Shown here: piece after piece, positions 1-9,569 of the stretch | How positions within the stretch are numbered: the first letter of the stretch is position 1 | Layout of the letters: each line of letters starts with the position of its first letter | NCBI RefSeq assembly: GCF_003426735.1 | Contig: NZ_QVON01000002.1 | Coordinates: 496,001 to 560,000 of the forward strand | DNA: 64,000 nucleotides | Direction: 5' to 3' | Source: Arenibacter sp. P308M17 | GTDB lineage: Bacteria > Bacteroidota > Bacteroidia > Flavobacteriales > Flavobacteriaceae | Position numbers and translations under genes: made by a program | The notes under the pieces: generated by a model | Told to the model about the DNA's origin: nothing | Database searches by the model: none | The model's input: only the letters and a program-made list of their open reading frames with translations

Positions 1-197
1 AAAACGGATTATACTGCTTATTACCTCTTCCTACTTTGGACAACCATCTGGAGCCATGAAATTATAGGCCTGCAAAACCTTTAACCGGATTATAAATTGA
101 TTTATTTTATACAATTTACGACAAGGACGCTCTGGAATGTATAAATTAGTGCAGAGAACATAAATATAGACCAGAAGATACATCAATATCACTACCT
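1..197. other. Non-coding left edge
   Basis: AT-rich leader of the corA-like gene at the window edge. I see no ORF with coding character, no hairpin followed by a T tract and no clear TAnnTTTG box. The 3' end of a gene lying further left could be just outside. Confidence 0.4.
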
Positions 198-1292
198 ATG
201 GCCAAAAAAAAATCGACCCACAGAAGACATTCAAAAAGAATAGCCAAAACGGGAAAGGCACCTGGAACGGTAACTTATTTGGGGAGTAGGGAAGGGGCTA
301 AAAGTATCGTCAATGTTATTGAGTATGATGGGAACGGCATAATAGAGTCCGGTTTTGATGTGTACACGTCCGATAATTTTGCTAAGATTGTCGCCTTCCA
401 ATCCTCTCCCTCAATCTCTTGGATCAATATAATTGGAATAAGTGATGAACAATTTATAGAAAATCTTGGTCATGCCTTTTCCCTCAATCCATTGACGATC
501 GAAGATGCCGTAAATACGCATCAACGCCCCAAGGTGGACGAATACGATAATTATATTTTTGGGGCATTCAAAATGCTGTATTTGGATAGTGGGAATGAAA
601 TGGTTACGGAACACGTAGCCATTGTTTTGATGGAAAATTCGGTGCTTGTTTTTCAGGAAATGGAAGATGATGTTTTCAATAGCATTCGGGAAAGGATACG
701 TGCCAAAACCGGACGAATACGAAGCAAATCTGCGGACTACTTGTTTTTCACCCTCTTGGATGCCATAATAGACAACTATTTTATGGTACTTGAAAATATA
801 AACCTCAAAATAGAGGTTTTGGAGGAAGAGGTATATGACGATCCCAGTCCCAAAACGGCCCACGCCATACAGGATCTAAAAAAGGAAGTGCTAAGATTAA
901 GGAGATATGTTTACCCAATGAAGGAGTTGGTTGGCAAATTAATAGATACCGAACACCTTTTTATAACCAAGGATACCAAATTATTTTTAAGGGATGCCTT
1001 GGATCATTGCACCGAAATAAATGAAAGTCTCAATATATTAAGGGAGATGTCGATGAGCCTCATGGAAATGTATATGAGCAACATGAGCAATAAAATGAAC
1101 GAGGTAATGAAGGTCCTGACCATTATGGCCTCCATTTTTATTCCCCTTACCTTCATTGTTGGTGTATACGGAATGAATTTTGAGTATATCCCGGAATTGC
1201 AATTTCGCAATGGATACTTCTATGTTTGGGGGGTAATGATCGCCATCTTTATAGGCCTTCTATTTTATTTCAAAAAGAAGGGGTGGCTTTAA
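198..1292 (+). CDS. corA: CorA-family magnesium/cobalt transporter
   Basis: 364 residues. Likely a homopentameric inner-membrane channel for Mg2+ (also Co2+/Ni2+). The decisive motif is GMN at residues 325-327 (VYGMNFEY), at the end of the first of two C-terminal helices (about 303-322 and 340-358), followed by the usual basic tail KKKGWL. The long N-terminal part (40-290) is the cytoplasmic alpha/beta plus helical funnel. The first 20 residues are unusually basic (KKKSTHRRHSKR), an extension rather than part of the domain. ATG at 198 gives normal family length. The gene stands alone and runs convergent to cysM, 41 bp away, with no strong terminator seen between them. Confidence 0.93.
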   Translation: MAKKKSTHRRHSKRIAKTGKAPGTVTYLGSREGAKSIVNVIEYDGNGIIESGFDVYTSDNFAKIVAFQSSPSISWINIIGISDEQFIENLGHAFSLNPLTIEDAVNTHQRPKVDEYDNYIFGAFKMLYLDSGNEMVTEHVAIVLMENSVLVFQEMEDDVFNSIRERIRAKTGRIRSKSADYLFFTLLDAIIDNYFMVLENINLKIEVLEEEVYDDPSPKTAHAIQDLKKEVLRLRRYVYPMKELVGKLIDTEHLFITKDTKLFLRDALDHCTEINESLNILREMSMSLMEMYMSNMSNKMNEVMKVLTIMASIFIPLTFIVGVYGMNFEYIPELQFRNGYFYVWGVMIAIFIGLLFYFKKKGWL

Positions 1293-1333
1293 CTTAAGTA
1301 CGATATACCAGTTGCGAAGTACTTTACCGCTTC

Positions 1334-2218
1334 TTAATCAAAAAGATCCGAGGAAAGATAACGGTCGCCGCGGTCGCATACAATAGATACAATGATGCCC
1401 TCTTCCAGGCTTAGGGCCAGTTTTAATGCGGCAGCGGTAGCACCTCCACTGCTCATTCCTGCAAAAATACCTTCTTCCTTTGCTAATCGTTTGGCCATAT
1501 CCCGAGCTTCCTCCTCGGTAACTTCCATAACGGAATCCACTTTCTTGGGATCAAAAATTTTTGGGAGATATTCTAATGGCCATTTACGAATACCGGGGAT
1601 TTTGGCCTCATCGGCGGGTTGCACTCCTACAATTTGAATCTTGGAATTTTTTTCCTTTAAAAAAGTGGATGTTCCCATTATGGTTCCGGTAGTGCCCATA
1701 GATGACACAAAATGGGTGATTTTCCCTTGAGTATCCCTCCATATTTCAGGTCCGGTACTGTTATAATGTGCCATCCAGTTATCATCATTGGAAAACTGGT
1801 TGATCATGATATATCCCTCCTCCTTCACCTTTAGTTCCGCATAATCCCTTGCACCTTCAATGCCCACATCGGCAGGGGTAAGGGTCACCTTGGCTCCATA
1901 CGCCCTCATAGTCTGTACTCTTTCCTTGGTGGAATTTTCGGGCATTACCAGTTCAATATCCAATCCGTAAATACCGGCTATCATGGCCAGGGCAATACCA
2001 GTATTTCCACTGGTAGCTTCTATCAACTTGGAATTTACGTCAAAATCGCCCCTTTCCAAACCTCCCTTTATCATATTAAGTGCCGCACGATCCTTTACAC
2101 TTCCCCCTGGATTATTGCCCTCCAACTTAAAAAAAAGTTTAACCTTGGGATTGGTATTGATTACTTTTGATATTACCAGGGGAGTGTTCCCTATAATATC
2201 CAGAATATTATGAGACAT
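1334..2218 (-). CDS. cysM: Cysteine synthase B (O-acetylserine sulfhydrylase)
   Basis: 294 residues. PLP enzyme that makes L-cysteine from O-acetylserine and sulfide (CysM types also accept thiosulfate). Fold-type II motifs are clear: NPGGSVKDR with the PLP lysine at about K42, the substrate loop [12 protein letters not shown], and the phosphate-binding GTTGTIMG. The stretch RKWPLEYLP followed by an acidic/basic loop is the CysM signature that distinguishes it from CysK. Its ATG at 2218 overlaps the end of the serine acetyltransferase gene by 11 bp, so the two are translated from one mRNA and supply and consume O-acetylserine in sequence. Confidence 0.93.
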   Translation of the reverse strand: MSHNILDIIGNTPLVISKVINTNPKVKLFFKLEGNNPGGSVKDRAALNMIKGGLERGDFDVNSKLIEATSGNTGIALAMIAGIYGLDIELVMPENSTKERVQTMRAYGAKVTLTPADVGIEGARDYAELKVKEEGYIMINQFSNDDNWMAHYNSTGPEIWRDTQGKITHFVSSMGTTGTIMGTSTFLKEKNSKIQIVGVQPADEAKIPGIRKWPLEYLPKIFDPKKVDSVMEVTEEEARDMAKRLAKEEGIFAGMSSGGATAAALKLALSLEEGIIVSIVCDRGDRYLSSDLFD

Positions 2219-3008
2219 GCGGTAGGGTTTTAATTTTAATTACCGGAGAATGATAAACCGTGGAATTGGCGGGCACGGATTCTGTTAGCCATGCATTTCC
2301 TCCAATAATGGAATTTTCCCCGATTACCGTATCCCCTCCAAGGATAGTGGCATTGGCATATATGGTGACATTGTTTTCAATGGTGGGATGACGCTTTGTC
2401 TTTTGCAATTTTTTAGCAACATATAAGGCTCCTAAGGTTACTCCTTGGTAGATTTTTACATTATTTTTTATTATCGCCGTTTCCCCTATGACCACACCAG
2501 TGGCATGATCAATGAAAAATGAATTTCCTATTTCCGCACCCGGATTGATATCCACACCTGTCTGTCTATGTGCATATTCCGTCATCAACCTGGGCACCAG
2601 GGGAAAGCCATCTATATAAAGTTCATGGGCAAGCCTGTAGATGGCAATGGCATAAAAACCTGGATAGGCCATATATACCTCTTCAATGGATAGGGAAGCA
2701 GGATCGCAATTTACAATGGCCTCGGCATCCAAATTCAATTTTTCCAAAACTTTGGGAAGGCGTACCACAAAATTTTCCCAAACCCTTTGGCAAGGTTTGT
2801 CTACCTGCCAGCAGGCCAAATTTACCAAGGCATCAAATTCCTTTTCCAACAGATCCAGGTTTTCGTCTACCGGTGTATCTATATCGAACAAGGTATAAAA
2901 CAAGCGATTGGTGAATAATTCCGTCCTTTCCTTGAGCTCGAACCTCAGGTTGGGCTGATTTTTATGTTCCTTTATATTCTTTATTATAGATGCTTTATCC
3001 ATTTGCAC
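2208..3008 (-). CDS. cysE: Serine O-acetyltransferase
   Basis: 266 residues. Transfers acetyl from acetyl-CoA to L-serine, the first step of cysteine synthesis. The helical N-terminal SAT domain (about 1-140) is followed by a left-handed beta-helix with hexapeptide repeats and the signatures [21 protein letters not shown] and [20 protein letters not shown], including the catalytic Asp-His pair in FIDH. The C-terminus, KIKTLPHVS, is short. It is first gene of a two-gene operon with cysM (11 bp overlap). A TAnnTTTG-type -7 box lies 16 bp upstream. Some Bacteroidota relatives are labelled EpsC-type; the biochemical call is the same. Confidence 0.92.
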   Translation of the reverse strand: MQMDKASIIKNIKEHKNQPNLRFELKERTELFTNRLFYTLFDIDTPVDENLDLLEKEFDALVNLACWQVDKPCQRVWENFVVRLPKVLEKLNLDAEAIVNCDPASLSIEEVYMAYPGFYAIAIYRLAHELYIDGFPLVPRLMTEYAHRQTGVDINPGAEIGNSFFIDHATGVVIGETAIIKNNVKIYQGVTLGALYVAKKLQKTKRHPTIENNVTIYANATILGGDTVIGENSIIGGNAWLTESVPANSTVYHSPVIKIKTLPHVS

Positions 3009-3023
3009 TTTTAATTATTCATT

Positions 3024-3031
3024 CAAAATTA
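3024..3031 (-). promoter_or_regulatory. Putative -7 box for cysE-cysM
   Basis: On the minus strand this reads TAATTTTG, an exact match to the Bacteroidota -7 consensus TAnnTTTG, ending 15 bp before the cysE ATG. I do not see a convincing TTG/TTTG -33 element at the expected distance, so this is a half-site prediction. Confidence 0.4.
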
Positions 3032-3092
3032 ACCATTATTTCAAAATCGGCTTATGCTAAATTGGTTAACTTTAGCACAAAGATAATGTGTT

Positions 3093-3782
3093 ATGAGTCG
3101 TATACAACAGCAGCTGATTACGAAAGATGTATTTCTATTTTTGGAAAACCTAAAAAACAACAACTCCAGGGAATGGTTCCAGGAGTACAAAACCGAATTC
3201 AAGGAGATGGAAACGGAGGTCAAGAATTTTTATTCCGCATTAATGAATAGATTGAAAGCCCATGATGATATTGAAAAATTAAAAATGTTCCGCATCTATA
3301 GGGATGTACGGTTCTCTAAAGACAAAACCCCCTATAAGACCCATTTTGCAGGATCCTTTTCCAGGTCTGGAAAGCGGTTGCGGGGCGGATACTATTTACG
3401 GGTAAAACCCAATGAAACCTTTATTGCAGCCGGATTTTGGGAACCCAACAAAGAAGATCTATTAAGGATTAGAAAAGAATTTGAAACCGATGCATCTGAA
3501 ATACGCGCCATAATGGGCAAAAAAAGCTTTATGGAAGTTTGGGGCGAAATGCAGGGCGATGAATTAAAAACAGCTCCCTCCGGCTTTAACAAAGATCACC
3601 CCAACATTGATTTGATAAAAAGAAAACAATTCATTTTCATGAAAAAATTTTCCGATCAGGAGGTGCTATCACCCAATTTTATAGAGAATATAGACCTTGC
3701 TTTTCAAGCGATCCGCCCTTATTTCAACCTAATGAGCGATATACTCACCACCAACCTTAACGGGGAATCACTTTTGGATTAA
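3093..3782 (+). CDS. DUF2461 domain-containing protein
   Basis: 229 residues, full family length. The signature of the DUF2461 (TIGR02453) family is visible: FLENLKNNNSREWF near the N-terminus, then DVRFSKDKTPYKTHFAG and GGYYLRVKPNETFIAAGFW in the middle. The family has no established activity. The gene is divergent from cysE with an 84-bp shared spacer. ATG at 3093 follows an A/T-rich leader. Convergent with the next small gene, 13 bp away. Confidence 0.85.
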   Translation: MSRIQQQLITKDVFLFLENLKNNNSREWFQEYKTEFKEMETEVKNFYSALMNRLKAHDDIEKLKMFRIYRDVRFSKDKTPYKTHFAGSFSRSGKRLRGGYYLRVKPNETFIAAGFWEPNKEDLLRIRKEFETDASEIRAIMGKKSFMEVWGEMQGDELKTAPSGFNKDHPNIDLIKRKQFIFMKKFSDQEVLSPNFIENIDLAFQAIRPYFNLMSDILTTNLNGESLLD

Positions 3783-3795
3783 GAAATGATGGAAT

Positions 3796-4209
3796 CTATA
3801 TGGGCTGAAGTAAGGCTTTTTCAAAAAACTGGACCTGATCTTTAATACGTTCGATCACCATCTGCATCATGCGCTTGTTTAAAGATGAAGAATTGCGTAT
3901 GTATAGCGCATACTCCTCTGTGGTAAACTGGCCTATGATGATTCCCTTTAACGAATTCCTAAACTTAATGTCCTTTTGTATCGCATTTTCTATAAAAATC
4001 AGACGTTTATGCATCCCAAGTTCATAAAAACTATTTTTGTGCTTGAAGATGTAATTCTGAAAGACCAAGAGCAGTAAGGGGTTTTGCATTTTTATTACAG
4101 GGCGTAAGGTTTGGTTTTGAAACCTCTCATCACTGCCCATATTTTCCGTTACTTTGGCCGAAGGGATTATAGGACGAATTTCCAAAAGACTATGGGACCT
4201 GTCGCTCAT
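3796..4209 (-). CDS. Conserved flavobacterial protein of unknown function
   Basis: 137 residues if started at the internal Met (MSDRSHSLLEIRP), which I prefer because the sequence from that point on has the even, conserved-looking composition I associate with a small flavobacterial family; the frame stays open upstream to 4293 (165 residues). It is mostly helical, charged, and has no signal peptide or membrane segment. Homologues are often labelled glyoxalase in databases, but I see no metal ligands or vicinal-oxygen-chelate repeat here, so I do not adopt that name. It lies convergent with the DUF2461 gene and divergent from the DUF72 gene. Confidence 0.65.
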   Translation of the reverse strand: MSDRSHSLLEIRPIIPSAKVTENMGSDERFQNQTLRPVIKMQNPLLLLVFQNYIFKHKNSFYELGMHKRLIFIENAIQKDIKFRNSLKGIIIGQFTTEEYALYIRNSSSLNKRMMQMVIERIKDQVQFFEKALLQPI

Positions 4210-4348
4210 ATCAATGGTGTTTTTATAAAGGTAGCCATTCCTTATTTTAAGGATTTGGAATTTGGATTTAGTTTTTAACGAGGTTATGAACATGTTCCGT
4301 AACTTGTGATCGGAATGTCCGTGCCTAAAAAATAAACATGATCATTAT

Positions 4349-5245
4349 ATGAAATTCGGAAAAGTAGAGAAACCGGAAATAGTGGATTTCCTAATGCCTA
4401 AGGACCATCCGGACACCAAAAAGGTGTTGGAAAAATTGATTGGTCAAAACGCTCCAAGTATATATGTGGGCTGTGCCAAATGGAACCGACAGGACTTGAA
4501 AAGCTTTTATCCAAAGGGAACAAAAGATGAACTGGCCTATTATTCCTCCCAATTCAATAGCATAGAACTTAATGCCACCTTTTATCGGATTTTTCCGGTG
4601 GAGCAGTATGATAAATGGTATGAAAAGACCCCCTCATCCTTTAAGTTTTTTCCTAAAATAGTGCAAAACGTTAGTCATTTATATAGGTTGAACGATCAGG
4701 CTTACCCCATTGTGGAGGCATTTTTAAACGCTATTGCAAACCTTAAAGACAAACTGGGTACTATTTTTTTACAGATGCACAACAATTTTGGACCTGCAAA
4801 CTGGGACAAAGTGGTCCGGTTTGTTGCGTATTGGCCAAAAGAATTTCCCCTGGCCATCGAATTTAGGCATACCGATTGGTTTAATGATGATAAAGTCGCC
4901 CAAGAATTACATAGTTTGCTATATGAAAATAATATTGCGAATATCCTTGTGGATACCGCGGGCAGAAGAGACTTAATGCATATGAGAATGACGAACGATG
5001 AGGCTTTTATACGTTTTGTTGGCAGTAATCATAAAAGTGATTATCAACGTTTGGACGATTGGGTAATGCGGCTGTACGATTGGAAAGAGATGGGATTGAG
5101 AAACATCCACTTTTTTGTCCATCAAAATATGGAATTGGAGTCTCCATTATTATCGACCTATTTTATTTCCAAATTGAATGAAAAAATCGAATGTAATTTA
5201 CATATACCTAAATCGGGTGATAATTTTTCCCCAACACTGTTTTAA
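4349..5245 (+). CDS. DUF72 domain-containing protein (YecE-like TIM barrel)
   Basis: 298 residues. DUF72 proteins form a TIM-barrel-like fold of unknown activity. Diagnostic strings are YVGCAKWNRQDLKSFYPKG and SIELNATFYRIFP, then PLAIEFRHTDWF in the second half, where E/R/H cluster as in the family. Starts at ATG 4349 with about 44 residues ahead of the first conserved strand. The thioesterase gene follows 41 bp downstream in the same direction and may be co-transcribed. Confidence 0.86.
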   Translation: MKFGKVEKPEIVDFLMPKDHPDTKKVLEKLIGQNAPSIYVGCAKWNRQDLKSFYPKGTKDELAYYSSQFNSIELNATFYRIFPVEQYDKWYEKTPSSFKFFPKIVQNVSHLYRLNDQAYPIVEAFLNAIANLKDKLGTIFLQMHNNFGPANWDKVVRFVAYWPKEFPLAIEFRHTDWFNDDKVAQELHSLLYENNIANILVDTAGRRDLMHMRMTNDEAFIRFVGSNHKSDYQRLDDWVMRLYDWKEMGLRNIHFFVHQNMELESPLLSTYFISKLNEKIECNLHIPKSGDNFSPTLF

Positions 5246-5286
5246 CGAAATAATCTTCAGTAATTTTAACTTAAAATTACTGAACT

Positions 5287-5682
5287 ATGAGATTTCATAC
5301 AAGAAAATGGGTGAAACCAGAAGATTTAAATGCCAATGGCACCCTGTTCGGGGGCAAGCTACTTGCCTGGATAGACGAGGAAGCCGCACTGTATAGCATT
5401 ATACAATTGGAAAACAAGAGGGTGGTTACCAAATATATGTCCGAAATAAACTTTATGAGCACGGCCTTAAAAGGCGACATTGTTGAAATAGGTATAGACG
5501 TGGTAAAATTTGGAAAGACCTCCCTGACCCTTAATTGTGAGGTTAGGAACAAAATGACCAGGGAAACCATTGTGACCGTAGACAATATCATAATGGTAAA
5601 TCTGGGTGCAGATGGAAAACCCAAACCCCATGGAAAAACTAAAATTGAATTCGTAAGGGACCGTTTGGCCTCGGACAATTAG
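5287..5682 (+). CDS. Acyl-CoA thioesterase, YciA/hotdog family
   Basis: 131 residues, one hotdog domain. Hydrolyses acyl-CoA to free acid and CoA, acting in the cytoplasm as a hexamer in characterised relatives. The active-site region NANGTLFGGKLLAWIDEEA contains Asn17, Gly22-Gly23 and Asp30 in the YciA/ACOT arrangement, followed by MSEINFMSTALKGDIVEI and a C-terminal basic tail. Native acyl specificity cannot be read from the sequence. Same strand as the DUF72 gene with a 41-bp gap. Confidence 0.86.
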   Translation: MRFHTRKWVKPEDLNANGTLFGGKLLAWIDEEAALYSIIQLENKRVVTKYMSEINFMSTALKGDIVEIGIDVVKFGKTSLTLNCEVRNKMTRETIVTVDNIIMVNLGADGKPKPHGKTKIEFVRDRLASDN

Positions 5683-6063
5683 GGCATAAGTTTTCATCGC
5701 TTCCCATACCTGATTCAAAGCCCCCTAGGGTCGTGCAATTTTGTCTTCCAAATCAATAATTCTGCCGCACTCATAGCTCATGGTACAACTTGCCTTTTAC
5801 ATGCCTTGTCTCTATAGTGAGAACATCGGTTAAATATACAGGCTAGTTTTTCTTCGACCTCCTCCTTCATTTTTTATTGTTTCTCGTTTTAGGACATTAT
5901 CGATAAAAGGCATATAAATTCGATAAAATGCTTCATGCCGATAGGGTTTGATACATACAAATAATGTCATTTGACAACATAAAATGACCTTTAGATAACA
6001 TTTAATTGTAAACCGCACTTTAAAAGGGGAGTTTTAGACTTTCAGAACCCAAACTATTTAAAA
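5683..6063. other. Intergenic spacer upstream of the REC-HPt gene
   Basis: 380 bp without a credible gene; the minus-strand frame at 5830-6018 lacks coding character. A pair of near-matching GATAAAA/CATA motifs occurs at about 5900-5945. It probably holds the promoter of the signalling operon starting at 6064, but I cannot point to a clean TAnnTTTG box. Confidence 0.35.
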
Positions 6064-7824
6064 TTGAAACCCAACAGCCTACTATCCCAACTTACAAATC
6101 TTGAAGGTCAACTAAATCATTTTTCGTTCGAGGAATTAACCTCGGAGGAAGCTTCTTCATTAAAAAAATCCTTTATGTCCTTTAAATATCGCCTAGAGGA
6201 AAAAGTATTGGGGCCAAACCCCAATGTTTGCAGCTTCCAAAAAAACAGCAAGGATTTTGAATTGGCCATTGGGAGCAAAGAATGGGCCAACCCGGTAAAT
6301 TGTAAGCCCAACTGGGAGGAAGGTAGGCTATTGGCCAAGTTGGGTGATGAAATTAGAAACCCGATCAACGGAATAATGGAGACTGTAGATCTTTTAAAAG
6401 AAGGCAAATTAACCGAGGAACAACTTGTCAAGATCAATTCCATAACCTCCAGTTCCCACCATCTTTTGGGCTTAATCAATGAGCTATTGGAATATACCAA
6501 ACTTACTTCGGGAAGGGAAAAATTTGAAAATATCGATTTTAATTTTTACGGTATAATAAGGGATACCATATATCTGTGCAACACCCTGATAACCAATAAT
6601 AATGTTGCCCTAGAGGTATATTTGGATACGGAAATACCAGAAATCCTTATAGGAGATCCATCCAAGTTGTCCCAAATTCTACTTACCCTTTTAGGAAACT
6701 CCATCAATCTGGTCGATGAAGGAAGTATCCTTCTCAAAATTAAACTAAGAAGGCAAAACAGTAATAGCCTCGTACTCGATTTCGAAATAAGGGATTTGTG
6801 CAAAGAAGCTTTTACAAAAGACTTAAAGTCCAATGCAAACGATTTGGGAATTGGTTTTGCCATGGTGAAGGGCATACTTGAAATATTAAATGGGTCCTTG
6901 ACAACAATGGATACCTTAAACAACGGTTGTGTACATAAGTTCACCATCCCCTATAAAAAGAGCAAACAGATAAGAGGCCTTGGCAACCAATTGGATTCCA
7001 ACCGTATAATAGAAAGCAATAAGATATTGGAAGGCCTTCATATAGTGGTTTTTGAGGCCAATATACTCATTCAAAAATTAATGGAACAGCGCTTAAACAA
7101 TTGGGGATGTACCGTGCACATAACGGATAATGCCTATGCTGGACTGAATTATTTGTTAAGGAATAGGGTAGACCTGGTATTAATAGACCTTGGAATGCCT
7201 GCCATGAACGGTTTTCAAATTGCGCAAATAATTAGGCAATCGGGCAATAATCATGTCCAAAATCTTCCCGTTATAGCCTTGACCGGCGATTTTAACTTGA
7301 ATGTTAAAAACAAATGTAATGCCCTGGGAATAGACAATTATATCCTAAAGCCATATAGCCATGAGGAGTTACTGGCCTCCTTATATAAATACAAAAGGAA
7401 GGAAGGATGGAAACCTTTATTTGATGCTGGCGAAAGCCTTCTTCCATTTTCAACAAAAAAGAAAGTGTGGGAAGTTTGCCTAACCAATATCTTGGAAGAG
7501 TGTATGGGGGAAATAGACCTTTTGGAAGAGCTGATAGGCCTATTTAAACAAAATATGCTGGATTTCATAGGAAGGGCCAATGTCTATATCCCGGAAGGTA
7601 ATCTTAATGGTTTGGGATTTGCTGCTCACAAAGTTAAAACGGGACTTTCCATGATGAAAGCAGATTACCTTTTTTCCCTAGTGGAAAAAATTACGGTTGG
7701 CTGTAGGACCCATAGGAATCTACCAGAAATAGGACGGTTATACGATCTATTACTATTGGCATATCCTATGGTAGAGAAAGCCATTGACAAAGAATTGATG
7801 ATCTTAAAAGGAAAGAGAAACTAA
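6064..7824 (+). CDS. Pseudo-histidine-kinase with receiver and HPt domains
   Basis: 586 residues. Domains in order: N-terminal helical segment (1-85), a HisKA-like dimer helix (about 88-150), a degenerate HATPase-like domain (155-298), a receiver (325-442) and an HPt domain (about 470-580). In the H-box the usual S-H-E-[LI]-R-x-P reads G-D-E-I-R-N-P, so the phospho-accepting His is Asp95. The ATP-binding D-x-G-x-G box is also absent (EIRDLCKEAF). The receiver keeps Asp375, Thr407 and Lys429 but only one acid (Glu331) of the Mg2+ pair. The HPt keeps His522 in AAHKVKTG. No transmembrane segment, so cytoplasmic. Only a TTG start (6064) opens the full frame; the first in-frame ATG is residue 38, still ahead of the domains. 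Likely a phosphorelay node fed by another kinase. The next gene is 29 bp downstream. Confidence 0.8.
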   Translation: MKPNSLLSQLTNLEGQLNHFSFEELTSEEASSLKKSFMSFKYRLEEKVLGPNPNVCSFQKNSKDFELAIGSKEWANPVNCKPNWEEGRLLAKLGDEIRNPINGIMETVDLLKEGKLTEEQLVKINSITSSSHHLLGLINELLEYTKLTSGREKFENIDFNFYGIIRDTIYLCNTLITNNNVALEVYLDTEIPEILIGDPSKLSQILLTLLGNSINLVDEGSILLKIKLRRQNSNSLVLDFEIRDLCKEAFTKDLKSNANDLGIGFAMVKGILEILNGSLTTMDTLNNGCVHKFTIPYKKSKQIRGLGNQLDSNRIIESNKILEGLHIVVFEANILIQKLMEQRLNNWGCTVHITDNAYAGLNYLLRNRVDLVLIDLGMPAMNGFQIAQIIRQSGNNHVQNLPVIALTGDFNLNVKNKCNALGIDNYILKPYSHEELLASLYKYKRKEGWKPLFDAGESLLPFSTKKKVWEVCLTNILEECMGEIDLLEELIGLFKQNMLDFIGRANVYIPEGNLNGLGFAAHKVKTGLSMMKADYLFSLVEKITVGCRTHRNLPEIGRLYDLLLLAYPMVEKAIDKELMILKGKRN

Positions 7825-7853
7825 ACACTTATTAAAAAAGTGATTACCGTTAC

Positions 7854-9569
7854 ATGAACATACCCAAAATACATAGCAACCTGATATGGGATTTAATAGC
7901 CTTGGTCCTGCTTTTGACCATTGGGTATTGGACCATCCTATACATTTTTAAAAACTACCCACTGCTGGGAGGTAATTTGAGGGAGAATAAAAGGAAACAA
8001 CTAGTCGGAATAATAGGTAGGCTAATACGTTATGACCAAGGTAAGCTGAAAATGTCCGAAAAGGAGCACATAGAATTAAAGGTGGAATTGTGGAAACTTC
8101 TAAGGAAGTCGAGCAACAAACGTATTGCCTCCAGCATATTAGGGGAAATGGACTCCTATCTTGATAAGGGCGGGATACAAATAATACACAGACTTTCCAA
8201 AGAATTTGGTCTGCAACTGGATGCTTTGGATAGTACGGACGTGCATGGTAAGGCCCAGGTTTATAAAACCAATAGTTTTGATACAAAACCCGATTTATTA
8301 AATGGGGAGGAGCTAGATTTTAACTTCGTTCCAATAGTAACGAATTATGGAGATACCGATAATGGTAGCGGGGAGGATATACGGGAAGAACCAATGTTTG
8401 GCAGCGATATGGAATGCCCAACGGAAAGCCTTGACTGGGAAAGCTTTGAAAGAAATCCCTATGAGGCGATACATGAGGAAATTTACGGGGATAACAAAAT
8501 GCATCCATCCAACAGATCACCTAAGCCGGAAACTTCTTTTTTAAACATCGATTTCTTGCCCTTGATATTGGAAATTGAGGAAGGGAAAGAAACACCGTCT
8601 ACCGACCTCAACGATCTTGACGTGGAATATGAGGTGGTCCTGGATCCGCACTTTAAAAAGCAGATCAGTGATATACTAATGTCGCACCTAGAGGAAGAAA
8701 ACAGAAAAGCCGTCCCACAGGAAGACAATAATTTGTTGGATCTAGGAGAAATGAACCTTCCTGCTGCCAAATTCTATACCGATTCGGAATTTAAAAAAGT
8801 AAAATTATTACATTCCATTGCAGAAATGGGGGATATGAGGGAGGTACCCCTATTAAATGAAATGTTGGATGGGGAAGAGAACGAATCCATTGGCAATCTC
8901 ATAAAGGAAATCATTTTCAAGTTCCTATACCATTACCCAATGGATATAGATGAACAGGATAATGACAACAGCATCGTAGATTTCGGGGAACACTATGTAT
9001 TCAACCATTTATTCGGCTCCTTGGATATAGAGTCCCAACTGCTCTTACTTCAGGAGATTCAACAAATAGGAGACATAAGTGATCTCTATTTTTTGAAAAC
9101 CCTTCACAATCATTCGAATAAAACTATAGGGGAAAAGGCTAAATTGGTTTCAAGATGTATAGAAGCAAAATTTCATTCCATTCTAACCGGAGACACTCAA
9201 ATCCTTTCTAGCCATAACATGGATCCAAATAAAGAAATTAGCGGACCTTCAAATTTGCCCAGAGACCCGTGGATCACTTTTGAAGTGGCAAAATCCGGCT
9301 TTATCTCCACAATATCATCCGAACGGGAAAATATGAAAGCCGACAGGATAACCCCTTTCAACTATTATGAAACTCCTCCCGATAATGAGGAGGAAAATAT
9401 GGGCAACAATGATGACCTGTTCAACATCGATTTTGATATTACATCCTTAGGGAATATTAAGCAGAACAACAGTAACAGCCATAAAAAGGAGGAAAGTGCG
9501 GCGGATTGGGAGGAAATGAAGTTTCTGGACCAATTAAAGGCCCTGACCGATAAAATTTTCAAGAAGTAA
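7854..9569 (+). CDS. Membrane-anchored acidic protein with HEAT-like segment, unknown function
   Basis: 571 residues. One strong N-terminal helix (about 13-31, LIALVLLLTIGYWTILYIF) followed by a basic stretch predicts an N-out/C-in or signal-anchor topology with a large soluble part. Residues 45-130 are helical. Residues 140-300 and 440-560 are acidic and low in order-forming residues. The middle (about 310-445) has helical pairs such as IAEMGDMREVPLLNEML and LLQEIQQIGDISDLYFLK that repeat the pattern of HEAT-type scaffolds. I recognise no catalytic motif. It is 29 bp behind the REC-HPt gene, so it is probably that protein's membrane partner or output. No close family is known to me. Confidence 0.7.
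   Translation: MNIPKIHSNLIWDLIALVLLLTIGYWTILYIFKNYPLLGGNLRENKRKQLVGIIGRLIRYDQGKLKMSEKEHIELKVELWKLLRKSSNKRIASSILGEMDSYLDKGGIQIIHRLSKEFGLQLDALDSTDVHGKAQVYKTNSFDTKPDLLNGEELDFNFVPIVTNYGDTDNGSGEDIREEPMFGSDMECPTESLDWESFERNPYEAIHEEIYGDNKMHPSNRSPKPETSFLNIDFLPLILEIEEGKETPSTDLNDLDVEYEVVLDPHFKKQISDILMSHLEEENRKAVPQEDNNLLDLGEMNLPAAKFYTDSEFKKVKLLHSIAEMGDMREVPLLNEMLDGEENESIGNLIKEIIFKFLYHYPMDIDEQDNDNSIVDFGEHYVFNHLFGSLDIESQLLLLQEIQQIGDISDLYFLKTLHNHSNKTIGEKAKLVSRCIEAKFHSILTGDTQILSSHNMDPNKEISGPSNLPRDPWITFEVAKSGFISTISSERENMKADRITPFNYYETPPDNEEENMGNNDDLFNIDFDITSLGNIKQNNSNSHKKEESAADWEEMKFLDQLKALTDKIFKK

Noticed and set aside
3796-4209. Glyoxalase label for the 137-residue protein
   Set aside because: No metal ligands or repeat of the glyoxalase fold visible; name would rest on database tradition only.
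5830-6018. 62-residue minus-strand ORF
   Set aside because: No coding look, AT-run rich, no neighbours on the strand.
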